Source of the DNA: an uncultured Clostridia bacterium
GTDB lineage: Bacteria; Bacillota; Clostridia; UBA1381
DNA: 64,000 bases
Direction: 5' to 3'
Assembly: GCA_934444735.1 (NCBI GenBank)
Contig: CAKSDE010000002.1
Coordinates: 124,001 to 188,000, forward strand
A program made the position numbers and the translations under genes. Numbering within the stretch: the first letter of the stretch is position 1; each line of letters begins with the position of its first letter. The notes under the pieces are model-generated. The model did not search any database. It had not been told where the DNA came from and was given only the letters and a program-made list of their open reading frames with translations. Shown piece after piece: positions 24,017-32,981 of the stretch.

Positions 24017-24874
24017 TTATTTATTTTTGATAGCGTCAAGACTTGTCTGCTTGCCACCGTATATTCCGAGCGGTTCAACGTGAATTGCTGCCGCAGCAAC
24101 AATGTGTGTGCCGTTTTCTTCGTTGAAGTCGTCAAGATAAGGTGTGTGCTGGAAGTAGTTTGCATCAAATTCACCGCTGTCAACAACATTGTTCGGTTGT
24201 ACATAATCTGTAAACTCTGTAACTTCGAGGTCAATGTTCTTCTTTGCCAGGATGTCCTTTGCAACAGCTAAGATTTCAGCGTGCGGCGTAGGAGATGCTG
24301 CAACTGTGATTTTTTCGCCTGCCAAAGCGTCATAATCAACTGTTTCGTCATATCCGTCACCCGGGTTATCAACAACGCTTACAACCGCGCCGTCATACTT
24401 TTCCGTGATAAAATCAGCAACTTCCTTGCTTTCCAATGCAGCAACCAAAGCCTTGATCTTATCGGAATCCTCGGTACCCTCTTTAACAGCAACGATGTTG
24501 CTGTATGCAGAAGCGGAACCTTCGCTTGCCAATGCGTCTTTTGACGGGTTGATGCCTGCCTCAATCGCGTAATTTGAATTTATAACCGCATAGTCAACAT
24601 CTTTTAAAACGTTGGGGAGCTGTGCAGCCTCAACCTCGTTAAATTTAATGTTGTTCGGGTTTTCTTCTATGTCACTTACGGTAGCCGTAATGCCTGCGCC
24701 CTCTTTGAGCTTGATGATTCCCTGATCCTCCAAAAGCAAAAGCGCACGAGCCTCGTTTGTGGTGTCGTTAGGAACGGCGATAGTCAACTGATCGCCCGAT
24801 GAGCAAGCCGTAACCGAAATAAGGGCGGCAACCGATAATACTGATGCTAAAACTGAATTTATAAATTTTTTCAT
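24017..24874 (-). CDS. metQ: methionine-binding lipoprotein MetQ/NlpA family
   Basis: A 285-residue substrate-binding lipoprotein. Signal sequence with lipobox SVTAC; Cys24 is the lipidated residue. The NlpA fold shows 'TTNEARALLLLEDQGIIKLK', 'NYAIEAGINPSKDAL' and 'YFQHTPYLDDFNEENGTHIV'. It delivers methionine to MetNI. It starts after AAAGGAG and is preceded by a ~165-nt leader with a 20-codon ORF. The leader shows no S-box or T-box consensus that I can find. Confidence 0.93.
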   Translation of the reverse strand: MKKFINSVLASVLSVAALISVTACSSGDQLTIAVPNDTTNEARALLLLEDQGIIKLKEGAGITATVSDIEENPNNIKFNEVEAAQLPNVLKDVDYAVINSNYAIEAGINPSKDALASEGSASAYSNIVAVKEGTEDSDKIKALVAALESKEVADFITEKYDGAVVSVVDNPGDGYDETVDYDALAGEKITVAASPTPHAEILAVAKDILAKKNIDLEVTEFTDYVQPNNVVDSGEFDANYFQHTPYLDDFNEENGTHIVAAAAIHVEPLGIYGGKQTSLDAIKNK

Positions 24875-24926
24875 GGTAAAAATCTCCTTTTTTAATAAAT
24901 AATGATAAATGTTTGTTACTGTAAAA

Positions 24927-24989
24927 TTATTTCAGCGTACACATTCGTTTATTACCTATATTAGTTTCAACAATAACGATTGTACTCAT
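24927..24989 (-). CDS. possible 20-residue leader peptide upstream of metQ
   Basis: ATG at 24987-24989 with a strong AAAAGGAG site and a TAA at 24927-24929, reading MSTIVIVETNIGNKRMCTLK. It lies between the metQ promoter and metQ. The end carries Met and Cys codons. It may be a translated leader that tunes metQ, or chance; the ribosome site and promoter placement favour translation. Confidence 0.45.
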   Translation of the reverse strand: MSTIVIVETNIGNKRMCTLK

Positions 24990-25037
24990 AATTGTATCAC
25001 TCCTTTTACCAAAACCTATAATGTTGATATGCGTATT

Positions 25038-25066
25038 ATTATATACCCTTATTGAGGCTTTGTCAA
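25038..25066 (-). promoter_or_regulatory. promoter of the metQNI operon
   Basis: On the minus strand TTGACA (25061-25066), a 17-bp spacer and TATAAT (25038-25043) form a perfect consensus pair about 165 bp upstream of metQ. Confidence 0.8.
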
Positions 25067-25151
25067 GAAAAGAGATGAAACTTTCGCTCATTCTATGCAT
25101 TTTGAGGTGAAAAGCGCGCCTTTGATAACTCTTTTTTGTGTCATTTAATTA

Positions 25152-26468
25152 TTATTTTAAGAAAACCTCGATAACCGGTACCGTAACGGGCGGTTTTACA
25201 GGCGGAATTTTAAATACAACCAGATCGTCCGCAACTGTCTGCCCCTCTGTGCAGAAATGTCCCGATGAGCGCTCGGTGTAGAGTATTTCACTTGCATCAT
25301 GCAAAAACTGCGCATAGTCAATCTTTCCCGCAAGGTTGTGCATTTCAAGATAAGCAAACGGGTACTCCATTAAGTGTATGTAGAGGCGCTTGCCGTCATC
25401 ACTCTGTGTAAGGCGGCAGCCGCGCGGTGCCGTGAATTCAGGCTCTGCCATGGTGCAGCCGTAGATTGAGCGTGAGTTATATTTCATCCAGTCGGCGTAA
25501 ACCTTAAGAGCGTTTTCGGCACGGTAATCGAGATAGCCGCGCGCTGTCGGACCTACATTCATAAGAAGGTTTCCGCCGATGCATACCGTATTTATGAGCA
25601 TATCGATGAGCATTTCGGGTGATTTCCAGGTCATCTCGTCGCGGTAGTAGCCCCATGAACCGGATAAGGTCTGACAAGCCTCCCATGTTACCAACTCGCC
25701 CGTTTTTTCATGTTTTACCCATTCCATCGGCTGGAATTGCTCGGGAGTCCATAAATCCTGCTCGATTTCGGTTCTGTTATCTATAATGATATGCGGCTGG
25801 AGCTTTCTTGCGGTTTCCAAAAGCTTTTCCGCCTCCCATTGATCCTTGCCTTTGCCCTCCATCCAGTCTTTCTGGTCGGGACGTCTGTCGCTGTAGGAAA
25901 AGTCGAACCAGAGAATATCGATTTTACCGTAGTTGGTCAAAAGCTCTGTCACCTGATTGCGCATATACTCGGCATAACGTTTCATGTCGCGGCCTTTGTT
26001 CAATTCTTCGGCATTTTCATCGTCACGTCTGGGGTGGATAACATCTATCGGGAAATCGGGGTGATGCCAGTCGATAAGCGAATAGTAAAAACCGATATGC
26101 AAGCCTTCGGCACGGAAAGCGTCAACATATTCGCGCACCAGATCCTTGCCGTAAGGCGTGTTGGTCGCTTTATAGTCGGTGTACTGCGAATCGAAAAGGC
26201 AGAAACCCTCGTGGTGCTTTGTGGTTAAAACGACATACTTCATACCTGCCGCCTTTGCCCGGCGCGCCCATTCTCTCGGATCGTACAGATCGGGATTAAA
26301 ATGCTTAAAGTATTGGTCATACTTTTCTTCCGTGATTTTTTCGGTGGTTTTTATCCATTCGTGACGTGCGGGGAGCGCATAAAGTCCGAAATGAATAAAC
26401 ATTCCGAAACGGTCGTGGACGAACCATTCGGTATCGCCCGGGGTTTTTCTTCTTACATAACTTGACAT
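25152..26468 (-). CDS. alpha-L-fucosidase, GH29 family
   Basis: A 438-residue glycoside hydrolase with no signal peptide, so it acts inside the cell on imported fucosylated sugars. GH29 motifs: 'WFVHDRFGMFIHFGLYALPA' (residues 15-34), 'MKYVVLTTKHHEGFCLFDS' (76-94), 'GFYYSLIDWHHPDF', and 'GKIDILWFDFSYSD' with the nucleophile Asp189. The C-terminal part is a short beta domain. AAAGGAGAG precedes the ATG. An AraC regulator is divergent at 26834, with a MITE between them. Together with the surface cluster it points to use of plant or host glycans. Confidence 0.92.
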   Translation of the reverse strand: MSSYVRRKTPGDTEWFVHDRFGMFIHFGLYALPARHEWIKTTEKITEEKYDQYFKHFNPDLYDPREWARRAKAAGMKYVVLTTKHHEGFCLFDSQYTDYKATNTPYGKDLVREYVDAFRAEGLHIGFYYSLIDWHHPDFPIDVIHPRRDDENAEELNKGRDMKRYAEYMRNQVTELLTNYGKIDILWFDFSYSDRRPDQKDWMEGKGKDQWEAEKLLETARKLQPHIIIDNRTEIEQDLWTPEQFQPMEWVKHEKTGELVTWEACQTLSGSWGYYRDEMTWKSPEMLIDMLINTVCIGGNLLMNVGPTARGYLDYRAENALKVYADWMKYNSRSIYGCTMAEPEFTAPRGCRLTQSDDGKRLYIHLMEYPFAYLEMHNLAGKIDYAQFLHDASEILYTERSSGHFCTEGQTVADDLVVFKIPPVKPPVTVPVIEVFLK

Positions 26469-26535
26469 AAATTTTCTCTCCTTTTATTTTTTAATATTGA
26501 AGTTTACCGTCAATGGTGATATAATTAAATTATAT

Positions 26536-26744
26536 AGCTAAAAAGTAAAATGTAAATTTTGCTTTTTAGCCACCATTTTTATGGGGTATCGGGGGTGTCA
26601 ACCCCTGATTTGTAATCAAAAATGACGGCATGTGCGTCATTTTTGGCTGAAATAAAAAGTTTCAACTTTTCGTGAAATTAAAATCAGCCGGAACTTTTTA
26701 TTTCTACCCAAGAATTTTAATTGGAAAACGTTAGTTTTACAATT
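26536..26744 (+). mobile_element. MITE copy 2
   Basis: This ~209-bp stretch matches the MITE at 3602 nearly base for base through the internal hairpins (CAAAAATGACG/CGTCATTTTTG, AAATAAAAAGTT/AACTTTTTATTT). Its termini are degraded (AGCTAAAAAG at the left, TTTTACAATTA at the right). A 9-bp direct repeat ATTAAATTA flanks it (26524-26532, 26745-26753). It fills most of the 365-bp divergent region between the fucosidase and its likely regulator. Confidence 0.75.
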
Positions 26745-26833
26745 ATTAAATTAAACTATAGTTTAGAGTAATTATATCGTGATTTGCGCAAAAAAACAAT
26801 GAAATTTTTGATATAAAATATGGAGTTTTTGTC

Positions 26834-27628
26834 ATGAATGAGAAAAAGGCGTGTCCTGAAAAAAATACGCTTGATATGGAGATTATTGAGAGCGGTTATA
26901 CGATTTTGGACGAGAGATGGCATTATGAAAATGAGTGCAATCCGTTTTCGAGGCTTTATTTTGTAAAGCGCGGGAGCGGATATTTAAGAGAAGGCGAAAA
27001 GGAGATAAGGCTTTCGGGCGGCTATGTTTATCTGATACCTGCCGACTGTGAATTTTCATACGGGTGCAGTGAGCTTGAAAAGATTTTTTTTCACATATCG
27101 CTTACGACGGCGGAAAAATATGAGCTTTTCTCGGGCTTGAAAAAGATATATTCGCTGCCATTTTCAAAAGCCGAAACGGACGAGCTTTTTGAATGTTATT
27201 TTTCCGACAATTATATGGACTTTTTGAGATTAAAGGCAATTTTATACAGAACCGCGGCAAGATTTTCAAAAGAGTATAATTTTCCGCCCGAGCCGATAAA
27301 GAAATATTCCGAGACTGTTGAGAAAACAATGCGCTTTATTCAGGAGAATGTACGGATAAATTTGAGCGTCAAAGAGGTTTCAAAAGAGCTTTTCATTTCC
27401 GAAAGCAAGATCAGAAAAGCATTTTTTGATGAAACGGGGAGGACTGTCGGATCATACATAGACGATTTGGTATTTGCGGAGTCGAAAAAACGGCTGGTGA
27501 GAGAAAACACGCCGATTAAGGATATAAGCCGTGAGCTGGGATTCTGCGATCAGTTCTATTTTTCGCGAAGCTTTAAAAAACATTCGGGAAGAACGCCGTC
27601 GGAATACAGAAACGATAAGGGAGTGTAA
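26834..27628 (+). CDS. AraC family transcriptional regulator
   Basis: A 264-residue regulator with an N-terminal cupin (~15-100, 'CNPFSRLYFVKRGSGYLREG') and a C-terminal double helix-turn-helix (~165-262, 'VKEVSKELFISESKIRKAF', 'ISRELGFCDQFYFSRSFKKH' and 'SGRTPSEYR'). GGAG precedes the ATG. It is divergent from the fucosidase and is its probable regulator. Confidence 0.87.
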   Translation: MNEKKACPEKNTLDMEIIESGYTILDERWHYENECNPFSRLYFVKRGSGYLREGEKEIRLSGGYVYLIPADCEFSYGCSELEKIFFHISLTTAEKYELFSGLKKIYSLPFSKAETDELFECYFSDNYMDFLRLKAILYRTAARFSKEYNFPPEPIKKYSETVEKTMRFIQENVRINLSVKEVSKELFISESKIRKAFFDETGRTVGSYIDDLVFAESKKRLVRENTPIKDISRELGFCDQFYFSRSFKKHSGRTPSEYRNDKGV

Positions 27629-27678
27629 AAAGGATGTTTAAAAAGTCAATCGGTCGTTGCTTTTAGCTTGTATTTTTT

Positions 27679-27701
27679 AGGGGATAGGAAAAAAGCTTTG
27701 G
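27679..27701. repeat. 23-nt repeat, inverted partner at 29714-29736
   Basis: AGGGGATAGGAAAAAAGC followed by TTTGG occurs here and, perfectly inverted, at 29714-29736. It is followed here by GAACGCAAGAAAAATGCAC, similar to 29511 onward. These are pieces of a mosaic intergenic repeat. Confidence 0.6.
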
Positions 27702-27769
27702 AACGCAAGAAAAATGCACGGCATTATTGGAAATATGCTTGTTGGGTTTTGATAAATTCAAGGAATTGT

Positions 27770-27805
27770 TTAGAAAATCAATTGATCTTCTAAACAATTC
27801 CTTTT
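27770..27805. terminator. bidirectional terminator
   Basis: The arms AAGGAATTGTTTAGAA and TTCTAAACAATTCCTT are followed by a T run, between the AraC gene and the convergent small gene. Confidence 0.85.
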
Positions 27806-27816
27806 TAGTTTTGCGC

Positions 27817-28149
27817 TTAAATTAGAATCGGTATACGGTTTTCGGTGTGCAGGGCGTCGGATATGTAATTTTCAAGCTCCTGTGAGAGTCTTGTCGGCGG
27901 AACACTTTCGGCTGCCAATTTTTTTAACAGCTTTGTTGCCTCATACTTATTTAAAAAGATATTCGGAATCTGTTTTACCTCCGAAAGCTCGAATCCCAGA
28001 GAAAGGAAGGTTCTGCGGATTTCCACACCGTAGCATTTTAAGGTACATTCTTCAATGGGAAGATTTTCTTCTAAAAGAAAGTATTGTAAAGAGAGCGTGT
28101 CGTCTTTGGAGCTTTCGGGAGTAATGGTTTTGTGTAAGAATTTTTTCAT
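27817..28149 (-). CDS. small conserved protein, DUF6514-like
   Basis: A 110-residue protein read from MKKFLHKTI; an in-frame ATG 30 nt upstream lacks a ribosome site of comparable strength (AAAGGTGACAAAT serves the shorter form). The centre 'TLKCYGVEIRRTFLSLGFEL' and the end 'PPTRLSQELENYISDAL' resemble the short DUF6514 proteins of Clostridia, which have no known function. It is monocistronic. The family match is from memory and uncertain. Confidence 0.6.
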   Translation of the reverse strand: MKKFLHKTITPESSKDDTLSLQYFLLEENLPIEECTLKCYGVEIRRTFLSLGFELSEVKQIPNIFLNKYEATKLLKKLAAESVPPTRLSQELENYISDALHTENRIPILI

Positions 28150-28323
28150 ATTTGTCACCTTTCTGATTTTTTTATGCAACTAAATTATAATATAAAATAA
28201 GCTTAAAGTCTATAAAATTCGTTTTGCGTTTTACGACAAAAAAATGCACGCTTATTAAAAATCTGCCGAAAAATGTTAAAAAGATGTGCGGATTTTGACC
28301 GATTTTGCAGAATAATAGAATTT

Positions 28324-29397
28324 TTAAGTATCAACTTTATCCTCATTATCTTCATCTTCATTGTGAGCATCGGTATTCATACTGTTTATATATTCGCCGA
28401 GACGTGAGATTTCTTTTTTTAATGAAACGATTTCCTGCTTTTGCAGCTCAAGCATAATATTTAACTTGGTGACTTCGGCAGAATCCGGGATTTTTGGGGG
28501 AACAAAAAAGCGTTCCTTTTTTTCGTGTGCAAACAAATTTGATTTGATGTATATGTGAAGGTCGGAATCGGAGTGGTTGCCGTAGTAAAACTCGTGATCG
28601 GCATTAGTTAGCGCGGCATAAAGCTGCGGTTTTTTACCGGGATTTACAAATTGCATGACGCCGCTCCAGTGCGCTCCTCCATCGCTGCTTGACATATACC
28701 GCACAAAATCACCGCTCTGCCATTCCAAAAAGAGCTTATCGTCATCTTCAAGAAGAATGGGCCGCGACGCGTAAATATCTTTATGTATCGGGCGGTTTTG
28801 GAAATACAGGCTGCCGTCTTTTTTGTATACAAGCATACTTTTGCCGAAACACGCTGCAAGATACGGCATCTCGGCATTGTCGGTAAGCCGGTTGAAACGG
28901 TCGGGACGTCCGTCCGATACGCTGCGATACCCGAGAACGGAGTGGGAATCGGTGTAATAGATATTATTGTTAAAAACGAAAAAATAGGGAGAAGAGAGCT
29001 TATCGACCGTGTTGGGCATTGCATTGTTGCCGAGAACACAGTGGATTAAAAGTGTTTCTCCGAGATATTGGGCGGTATATAAGATATTTAAACCGATCGG
29101 ATTCTCAAAAAAGATAATATCCGATATGCGCATCTCATTATTGATATGCGTGAGAGTACATTCGTGCCATGTGTTATCTTTAAAATGCAGGTATATAAGA
29201 TTATTTTCGGGAGAGACGCATATTGCGTGCAAATTATCGGAAGAATCGCAGAATACGGAAAAAATTTCGGTGGTATCCGAAAAAACGGGTTTGCAATTCT
29301 GCCAAAGACTATGCTTTTTTGTACGTACGCAAAGACCTTCGTTTTTCTTAAAGAAAAAATGGTAGATTTTATCCGAGTGTCTGATAAGATAATCCAT
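28324..29397 (-). CDS. beta-propeller-like protein with C-terminal coiled coil, function unknown
   Basis: A 357-residue protein with no signal peptide. Residues ~1-305 are beta-rich with repeating blades of the sialidase/exo-alpha type ('VFCDSSDNLHAICVSPENN', 'LFLEWQSGDFVRYMSSSDGG'), though no catalytic sialidase set is evident. Residues ~312-342 are a coiled coil ('KLNIMLELQKQEIVSLKKEI') and the end is acidic. AGGAAAG lies 8 nt before the ATG at 29395-29397; the ORF extends 10 codons further upstream. Similar proteins in Clostridia sit near sporulation genes; spoIIP is the next gene over. Role not known. Confidence 0.6.
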   Translation of the reverse strand: MDYLIRHSDKIYHFFFKKNEGLCVRTKKHSLWQNCKPVFSDTTEIFSVFCDSSDNLHAICVSPENNLIYLHFKDNTWHECTLTHINNEMRISDIIFFENPIGLNILYTAQYLGETLLIHCVLGNNAMPNTVDKLSSPYFFVFNNNIYYTDSHSVLGYRSVSDGRPDRFNRLTDNAEMPYLAACFGKSMLVYKKDGSLYFQNRPIHKDIYASRPILLEDDDKLFLEWQSGDFVRYMSSSDGGAHWSGVMQFVNPGKKPQLYAALTNADHEFYYGNHSDSDLHIYIKSNLFAHEKKERFFVPPKIPDSAEVTKLNIMLELQKQEIVSLKKEISRLGEYINSMNTDAHNEDEDNEDKVDT

Positions 29398-29496
29398 AAT
29401 TGACTTTCCTAACCTTTCTGACCGCAAAAAATATAAGATTCACACGCTCTGTCTGCGGACTAATATGAGCGAAACCATTGTTTATCCGTACGGAAA

Positions 29497-29524
29497 TGTT
29501 AAAAAACTCCGGAACGCAAGAAAG
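29497..29524. repeat. short interspersed motif, copy 3 (inverted)
   Basis: Inverted copy of the motif at 323-350, core CTCCGGAACGCAAG. The following ~55 bp (AATGCGCACACTTAATGAG onward) resemble 27703-27760, so a longer mosaic unit exists. Confidence 0.5.
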
Positions 29525-29589
29525 AAAACAAAATGCGCACACTTAATGAGAAATATAATTGTTGTAATTTGGTTTTGTTAAGGCGGAAA

Positions 29590-29760
29590 AATCAAAAATA
29601 TGATTTTTCATAGAATTATTCCTTTTCTTGCTATCAACAAACTTCGCCGCTTGACGTACCTACGTACGCCGTCGGGTAACCCAAAGCTAAAGCTTTGGCT
29701 CAGTTTGTTAATTCCAAAGCTTTTTTCCTATCCCCTCGGAAAAACAAATGTTGTTGATTT
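29590..29760 (+). repeat. mosaic intergenic repeat, partial relative of the multi-hairpin family
   Basis: Within the 29398-29893 gap, AACAAACTTCGCCGCTTGACG (29637 onward) matches 56453 onward with one change, and ACGTACGCCGTCGG matches the copy at 38228-38397. The 23-nt repeat at 29714-29736 is inside it. No ORF of substance lies here. The hairpin AAAGCTAAAGCTTT is visible near 29681. Confidence 0.5.
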
Positions 29761-29893
29761 AACAGTCACAACAATTCTTATGTGGTGTTATCCCTTGATT
29801 TTAATATATGTAAAAACTCGAACGGAAATAACTGTGATATTTCATTTGCGCGGCGAATAAAATTTATTAAGAGAATCGGGAGGATGTGGAGAA

Positions 29894-31006
29894 ATGTATC
29901 AAAAGAGAAGAATACATACTGTTGTTATAACAAAAAATGATGTAAAAAAGACGGCGGTATTTCTGGGAATGTGTGCAATTGCGGTAATATGCACCGCAGC
30001 GGCGGTTCTGGCACGGTATTTGCCGCCGCCGTCGCCGGAGGTCAGCATAAACATTGCAAAAAAAGGTATGCACTCGGACGGTGCCGATATATCCGATATT
30101 CCGCGCATGATACTGGGCTTTGACGCAAAAAGGGAAGAATCGATAATCGGCAGATTTTATAAGGGCTTTTTTAAAGAGGGCGAAAGCGTTGCGGCAGAGG
30201 AGTCCGCTCCGCCGCAGATTACCGATACGAAAGAAAGTGCGGCGGTGGCGGTAACAGAAGAAAAGATAGCTGAGGTAAATGCCGCAAAGGGCATGAAAAT
30301 ATCAAATTTGGCGGGCTTGGAGGTAAACGTGGAAAAGCTTTTGAGTGAGCCTTTAAACAATTATGTCGATACGAACGGGGCGCAGGTTTTAATTATGCAT
30401 ACTCACACGACCGAGAGCTACAGCGACAGTGTGAAATATTCCGGCGCAAACAGCGACAGGAGTACCGACAGCGAAAGAAATATGGTGGCGGTCGGCGAGG
30501 TGATAAAAGATGTGCTGGCGGAAAACGGAATAGAAACGGTGCATGATGTGACCGTCCATGATTATCCGTCGTATAACGGAGCATATACGCGTGCTATGAC
30601 AACGATAAAGAATAATCTTGCTAAATATCCGAATATAAAATTTGTGCTGGACGTGCACCGCGACGGAATAGTAAAAGAGGACGGCACGAAGGTTAAGGTG
30701 GCAACGGAAATAAACGGAGAAAAATCGGCACAGTGTATGTTTGTTATCGGCTCAAATGTGAAATTAAAGCATGACGCATGGCAGGAGAATATGAAGCTTG
30801 CCTGTAAACTGCAAAAATATGCAAACGATAACTACCCGGGACTTATGCGCCCGATAATATTAAGAAAGGAAAGATTTAATCAGCAGGTGTCGCAGGGGGC
30901 GGTTATTATAGAGATAGGCTCGAACGGTAATACGCTCGACGAGGCGAAAACAGGAGCAAAATACATTGCGAATACTATTGCGGCAGTCATAAAAAAAGAG
31001 GGATAA
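29894..31006 (+). CDS. spoIIP: stage II sporulation protein P
   Basis: A 370-residue peptidoglycan hydrolase with one N-terminal membrane segment (residues ~22-42) and an extracytoplasmic catalytic domain (~165-370). Key motifs are 'VLIMHTHTTESYSDS' with a metal-ligand His, 'FVLDVHRDGI' and 'QGAVIIEIGSNGNTLDEA'. SpoIIP acts with SpoIID and SpoIIM in engulfment as amidase and endopeptidase. The start after GGAGAA is consistent with the short cytosolic N-terminus. It is monocistronic and ends in a hairpin. It marks the organism as an endospore former. Confidence 0.92.
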   Translation: MYQKRRIHTVVITKNDVKKTAVFLGMCAIAVICTAAAVLARYLPPPSPEVSINIAKKGMHSDGADISDIPRMILGFDAKREESIIGRFYKGFFKEGESVAAEESAPPQITDTKESAAVAVTEEKIAEVNAAKGMKISNLAGLEVNVEKLLSEPLNNYVDTNGAQVLIMHTHTTESYSDSVKYSGANSDRSTDSERNMVAVGEVIKDVLAENGIETVHDVTVHDYPSYNGAYTRAMTTIKNNLAKYPNIKFVLDVHRDGIVKEDGTKVKVATEINGEKSAQCMFVIGSNVKLKHDAWQENMKLACKLQKYANDNYPGLMRPIILRKERFNQQVSQGAVIIEIGSNGNTLDEAKTGAKYIANTIAAVIKKEG

Positions 31007-31038
31007 TTTTTGGCACCGAAACAAAAAATCCCTTTTTT
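30992..31038 (+). terminator. terminator of spoIIP overlapping the 3' end of the gene
   Basis: AAAAAAGAGGGAT (from 30992, in the last codons) pairs with ATCCCTTTTTT (31028-31038), with one bulged base. Confidence 0.6.
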
Positions 31039-31051
31039 GGACATTCTTCTA

Positions 31052-31080
31052 TTTACTTTTTATAAAATTTGTGATATGAT
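31052..31080 (+). promoter_or_regulatory. putative promoter of the dxs-tlyA-ispE unit
   Basis: TTTACT (31052-31057), a 17-bp spacer and TATGAT (31075-31080), 41 bp before dxs. Confidence 0.45.
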
Positions 31081-31121
31081 ATAAGATAGTGTATTATGTG
31101 TTTGGAAAGTGATGAGAGGAA

Positions 31122-32981
31122 ATGCCGAATATTTTAGATAATATAAATTCCACGGGGGACGTAAAAAAACTTTCTGTAGATGAATTAAAGGACTTATGCT
31201 CGGATATAAGAAAATTCCTGATTGAAAATGTATCGGAAACGGGCGGACACTTGGCGTCAAATTTGGGCGTGGTGGAGCTGACGGTGGCTCTGCATAAGGT
31301 TTTTGAACTGCCGGAGGATAAGCTTATATGGGACGTCGGGCATCAGAGCTATGTTCATAAAATACTTACCGGGCGAAAAGGTGAGTTTGGAACGCTCAGA
31401 AAATACGGCGGTCTGAGCGGATTCCCCAAAACCAATGAAAGCGAATACGATTTTTTTAATACGGGACACAGCTCAACCTCGGTTTCGGCGGCTCTCGGAA
31501 TGGCTCATGCAAGAGATCTTGCCGGCGAGGACTATAATATCGCGGCGGTTTTCGGTGACGGAGCGTTTACCGGCGGAATGATGTATGAGGCGCTTAATAA
31601 CGGCGGTCAGTCGAAAACAAAGCTGATTCTGATTTTGAACGATAATGAAATGTCAATATCAAATAATGTCGGGGCGATTTCAAAATATCTTTGTAAGCTT
31701 CGTACGAAAAAAGGGTATTATCACTCGAAAAATACAATAGGCGATATTTTGCATAAGCTGCCTGTTGGCGCGGACTTTACCTACAAAGCATTGGTAAAAG
31801 TGAAAAATAAGATAAAGCACATGGTTTTGCCGACAAACTTTTTCGATGATATGGGCTTTGATTATCTCGGACCGATTGACGGGCATAATATAAAGGACTT
31901 AATAAATATTTTAGAAGTGGCAAAAATCGATCCAGATCCGGTTTTTATTCATATAAAGACTACAAAAGGGAAAGGCTATACATTTGCCGAAAAGGATCCG
32001 CAGAAGTTTCACGGCATAGGCAGGTTTAACCCCGAAAACGGTGAGCTGTACGAAAAACAAAAAACAGATTATTCGGAAGTGTTTGGGAAAAAGCTTGTAA
32101 GCTTGGCGGAAAAAAATGAAAAAATTATTGCCATAACCGGGGCGATGCCCGATGGGACAGGCTTGGTGGGATTTATGAACAAATACCCCGAGCGGTTTTT
32201 TGATGTCGGCATTGCGGAGCAGCACGCGGTCACAATGGGCGCGGGGCTTGCCGTTTCGGGATATACTCCGGTGATTCCGATATACTCGTCTTTTATGCAG
32301 AGGGCGTATGATCAGATACTGCATGATGTGTGCCTGCAAAAACTTCACGTTGTTTTCTGCCTTGACAGGGCAGGTGTGGTCGGTGCGGACGGCGAAACGC
32401 ACCACGGTCTTTACGATATAGGGTTTATGTCCCAGATGCCTTATATGAGCATACTTTCGCCGTCCTCTTTTACCGAGCTTGAGCAAATGCTTGAATATGC
32501 AATAAATGAGCATGACGGCCCGATTGCAATTCGCTATCCTAAGGGAAACTGCGAATATGAAACGGAGGATTTTCAATTTAAAAAGGCACTTTTGTTAAAA
32601 AACGGAAACGACGTTTCGCTTGTAAGTACGGGACGTATGCTGAATACTGCGGCAGCAGTTGCCGAACGGCTGGGGCGTGACGGTATTTCGGCAAACATTA
32701 TTGCATTGCCGACAATATGTCCGTTAGATGAGGAAATGATACTTAAAAATATAAATCCGCTTGCGGCGGTTATAGAGGATCATTGCATCGGCTCGGGGAT
32801 TTCGGCGATGGTTGCGCAAACGCTTGCCGAAAGTGAAAAAGACTGCACGCTTATGGAATTTGCATTCCCGAACGAGCCGATTGTACACGGCAGTATAGAT
32901 GAAATAGACAGGCACTATAAAATGGACGGAAAAAGTATATATGAAAAAATCAAGGAGAAATTTGAATGTCGGAAAAAGTAA
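31122..32981 (+). CDS. dxs: 1-deoxy-D-xylulose-5-phosphate synthase
   Basis: A 619-residue thiamine-diphosphate enzyme that condenses pyruvate and glyceraldehyde 3-phosphate, the first step of the MEP isoprenoid pathway. Motifs: 'GGHLASNLGVVELTVALH', the ThDP-binding 'GDGAFTGGMMYEALNN' near residue 150, 'GMAHARD', and 'DRAGVVGADGETHHGLYD' in the pyrimidine domain. The length is normal. Its 3' end overlaps tlyA by 16 nt, and ispE follows, so two MEP enzymes share this unit. Confidence 0.96.
   Translation: MPNILDNINSTGDVKKLSVDELKDLCSDIRKFLIENVSETGGHLASNLGVVELTVALHKVFELPEDKLIWDVGHQSYVHKILTGRKGEFGTLRKYGGLSGFPKTNESEYDFFNTGHSSTSVSAALGMAHARDLAGEDYNIAAVFGDGAFTGGMMYEALNNGGQSKTKLILILNDNEMSISNNVGAISKYLCKLRTKKGYYHSKNTIGDILHKLPVGADFTYKALVKVKNKIKHMVLPTNFFDDMGFDYLGPIDGHNIKDLINILEVAKIDPDPVFIHIKTTKGKGYTFAEKDPQKFHGIGRFNPENGELYEKQKTDYSEVFGKKLVSLAEKNEKIIAITGAMPDGTGLVGFMNKYPERFFDVGIAEQHAVTMGAGLAVSGYTPVIPIYSSFMQRAYDQILHDVCLQKLHVVFCLDRAGVVGADGETHHGLYDIGFMSQMPYMSILSPSSFTELEQMLEYAINEHDGPIAIRYPKGNCEYETEDFQFKKALLLKNGNDVSLVSTGRMLNTAAAVAERLGRDGISANIIALPTICPLDEEMILKNINPLAAVIEDHCIGSGISAMVAQTLAESEKDCTLMEFAFPNEPIVHGSIDEIDRHYKMDGKSIYEKIKEKFECRKK

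Noticed and set aside
24875..25066. SAM (S-box) riboswitch or T-box upstream of metQ
   Set aside because: I could not find the S-box core or a T-box sequence in the leader, and no leader terminator precedes metQ.
31911..32576. 221-codon antisense ORF over dxs
   Set aside because: It is a shadow of a well-conserved gene, with no family features and no start signal.
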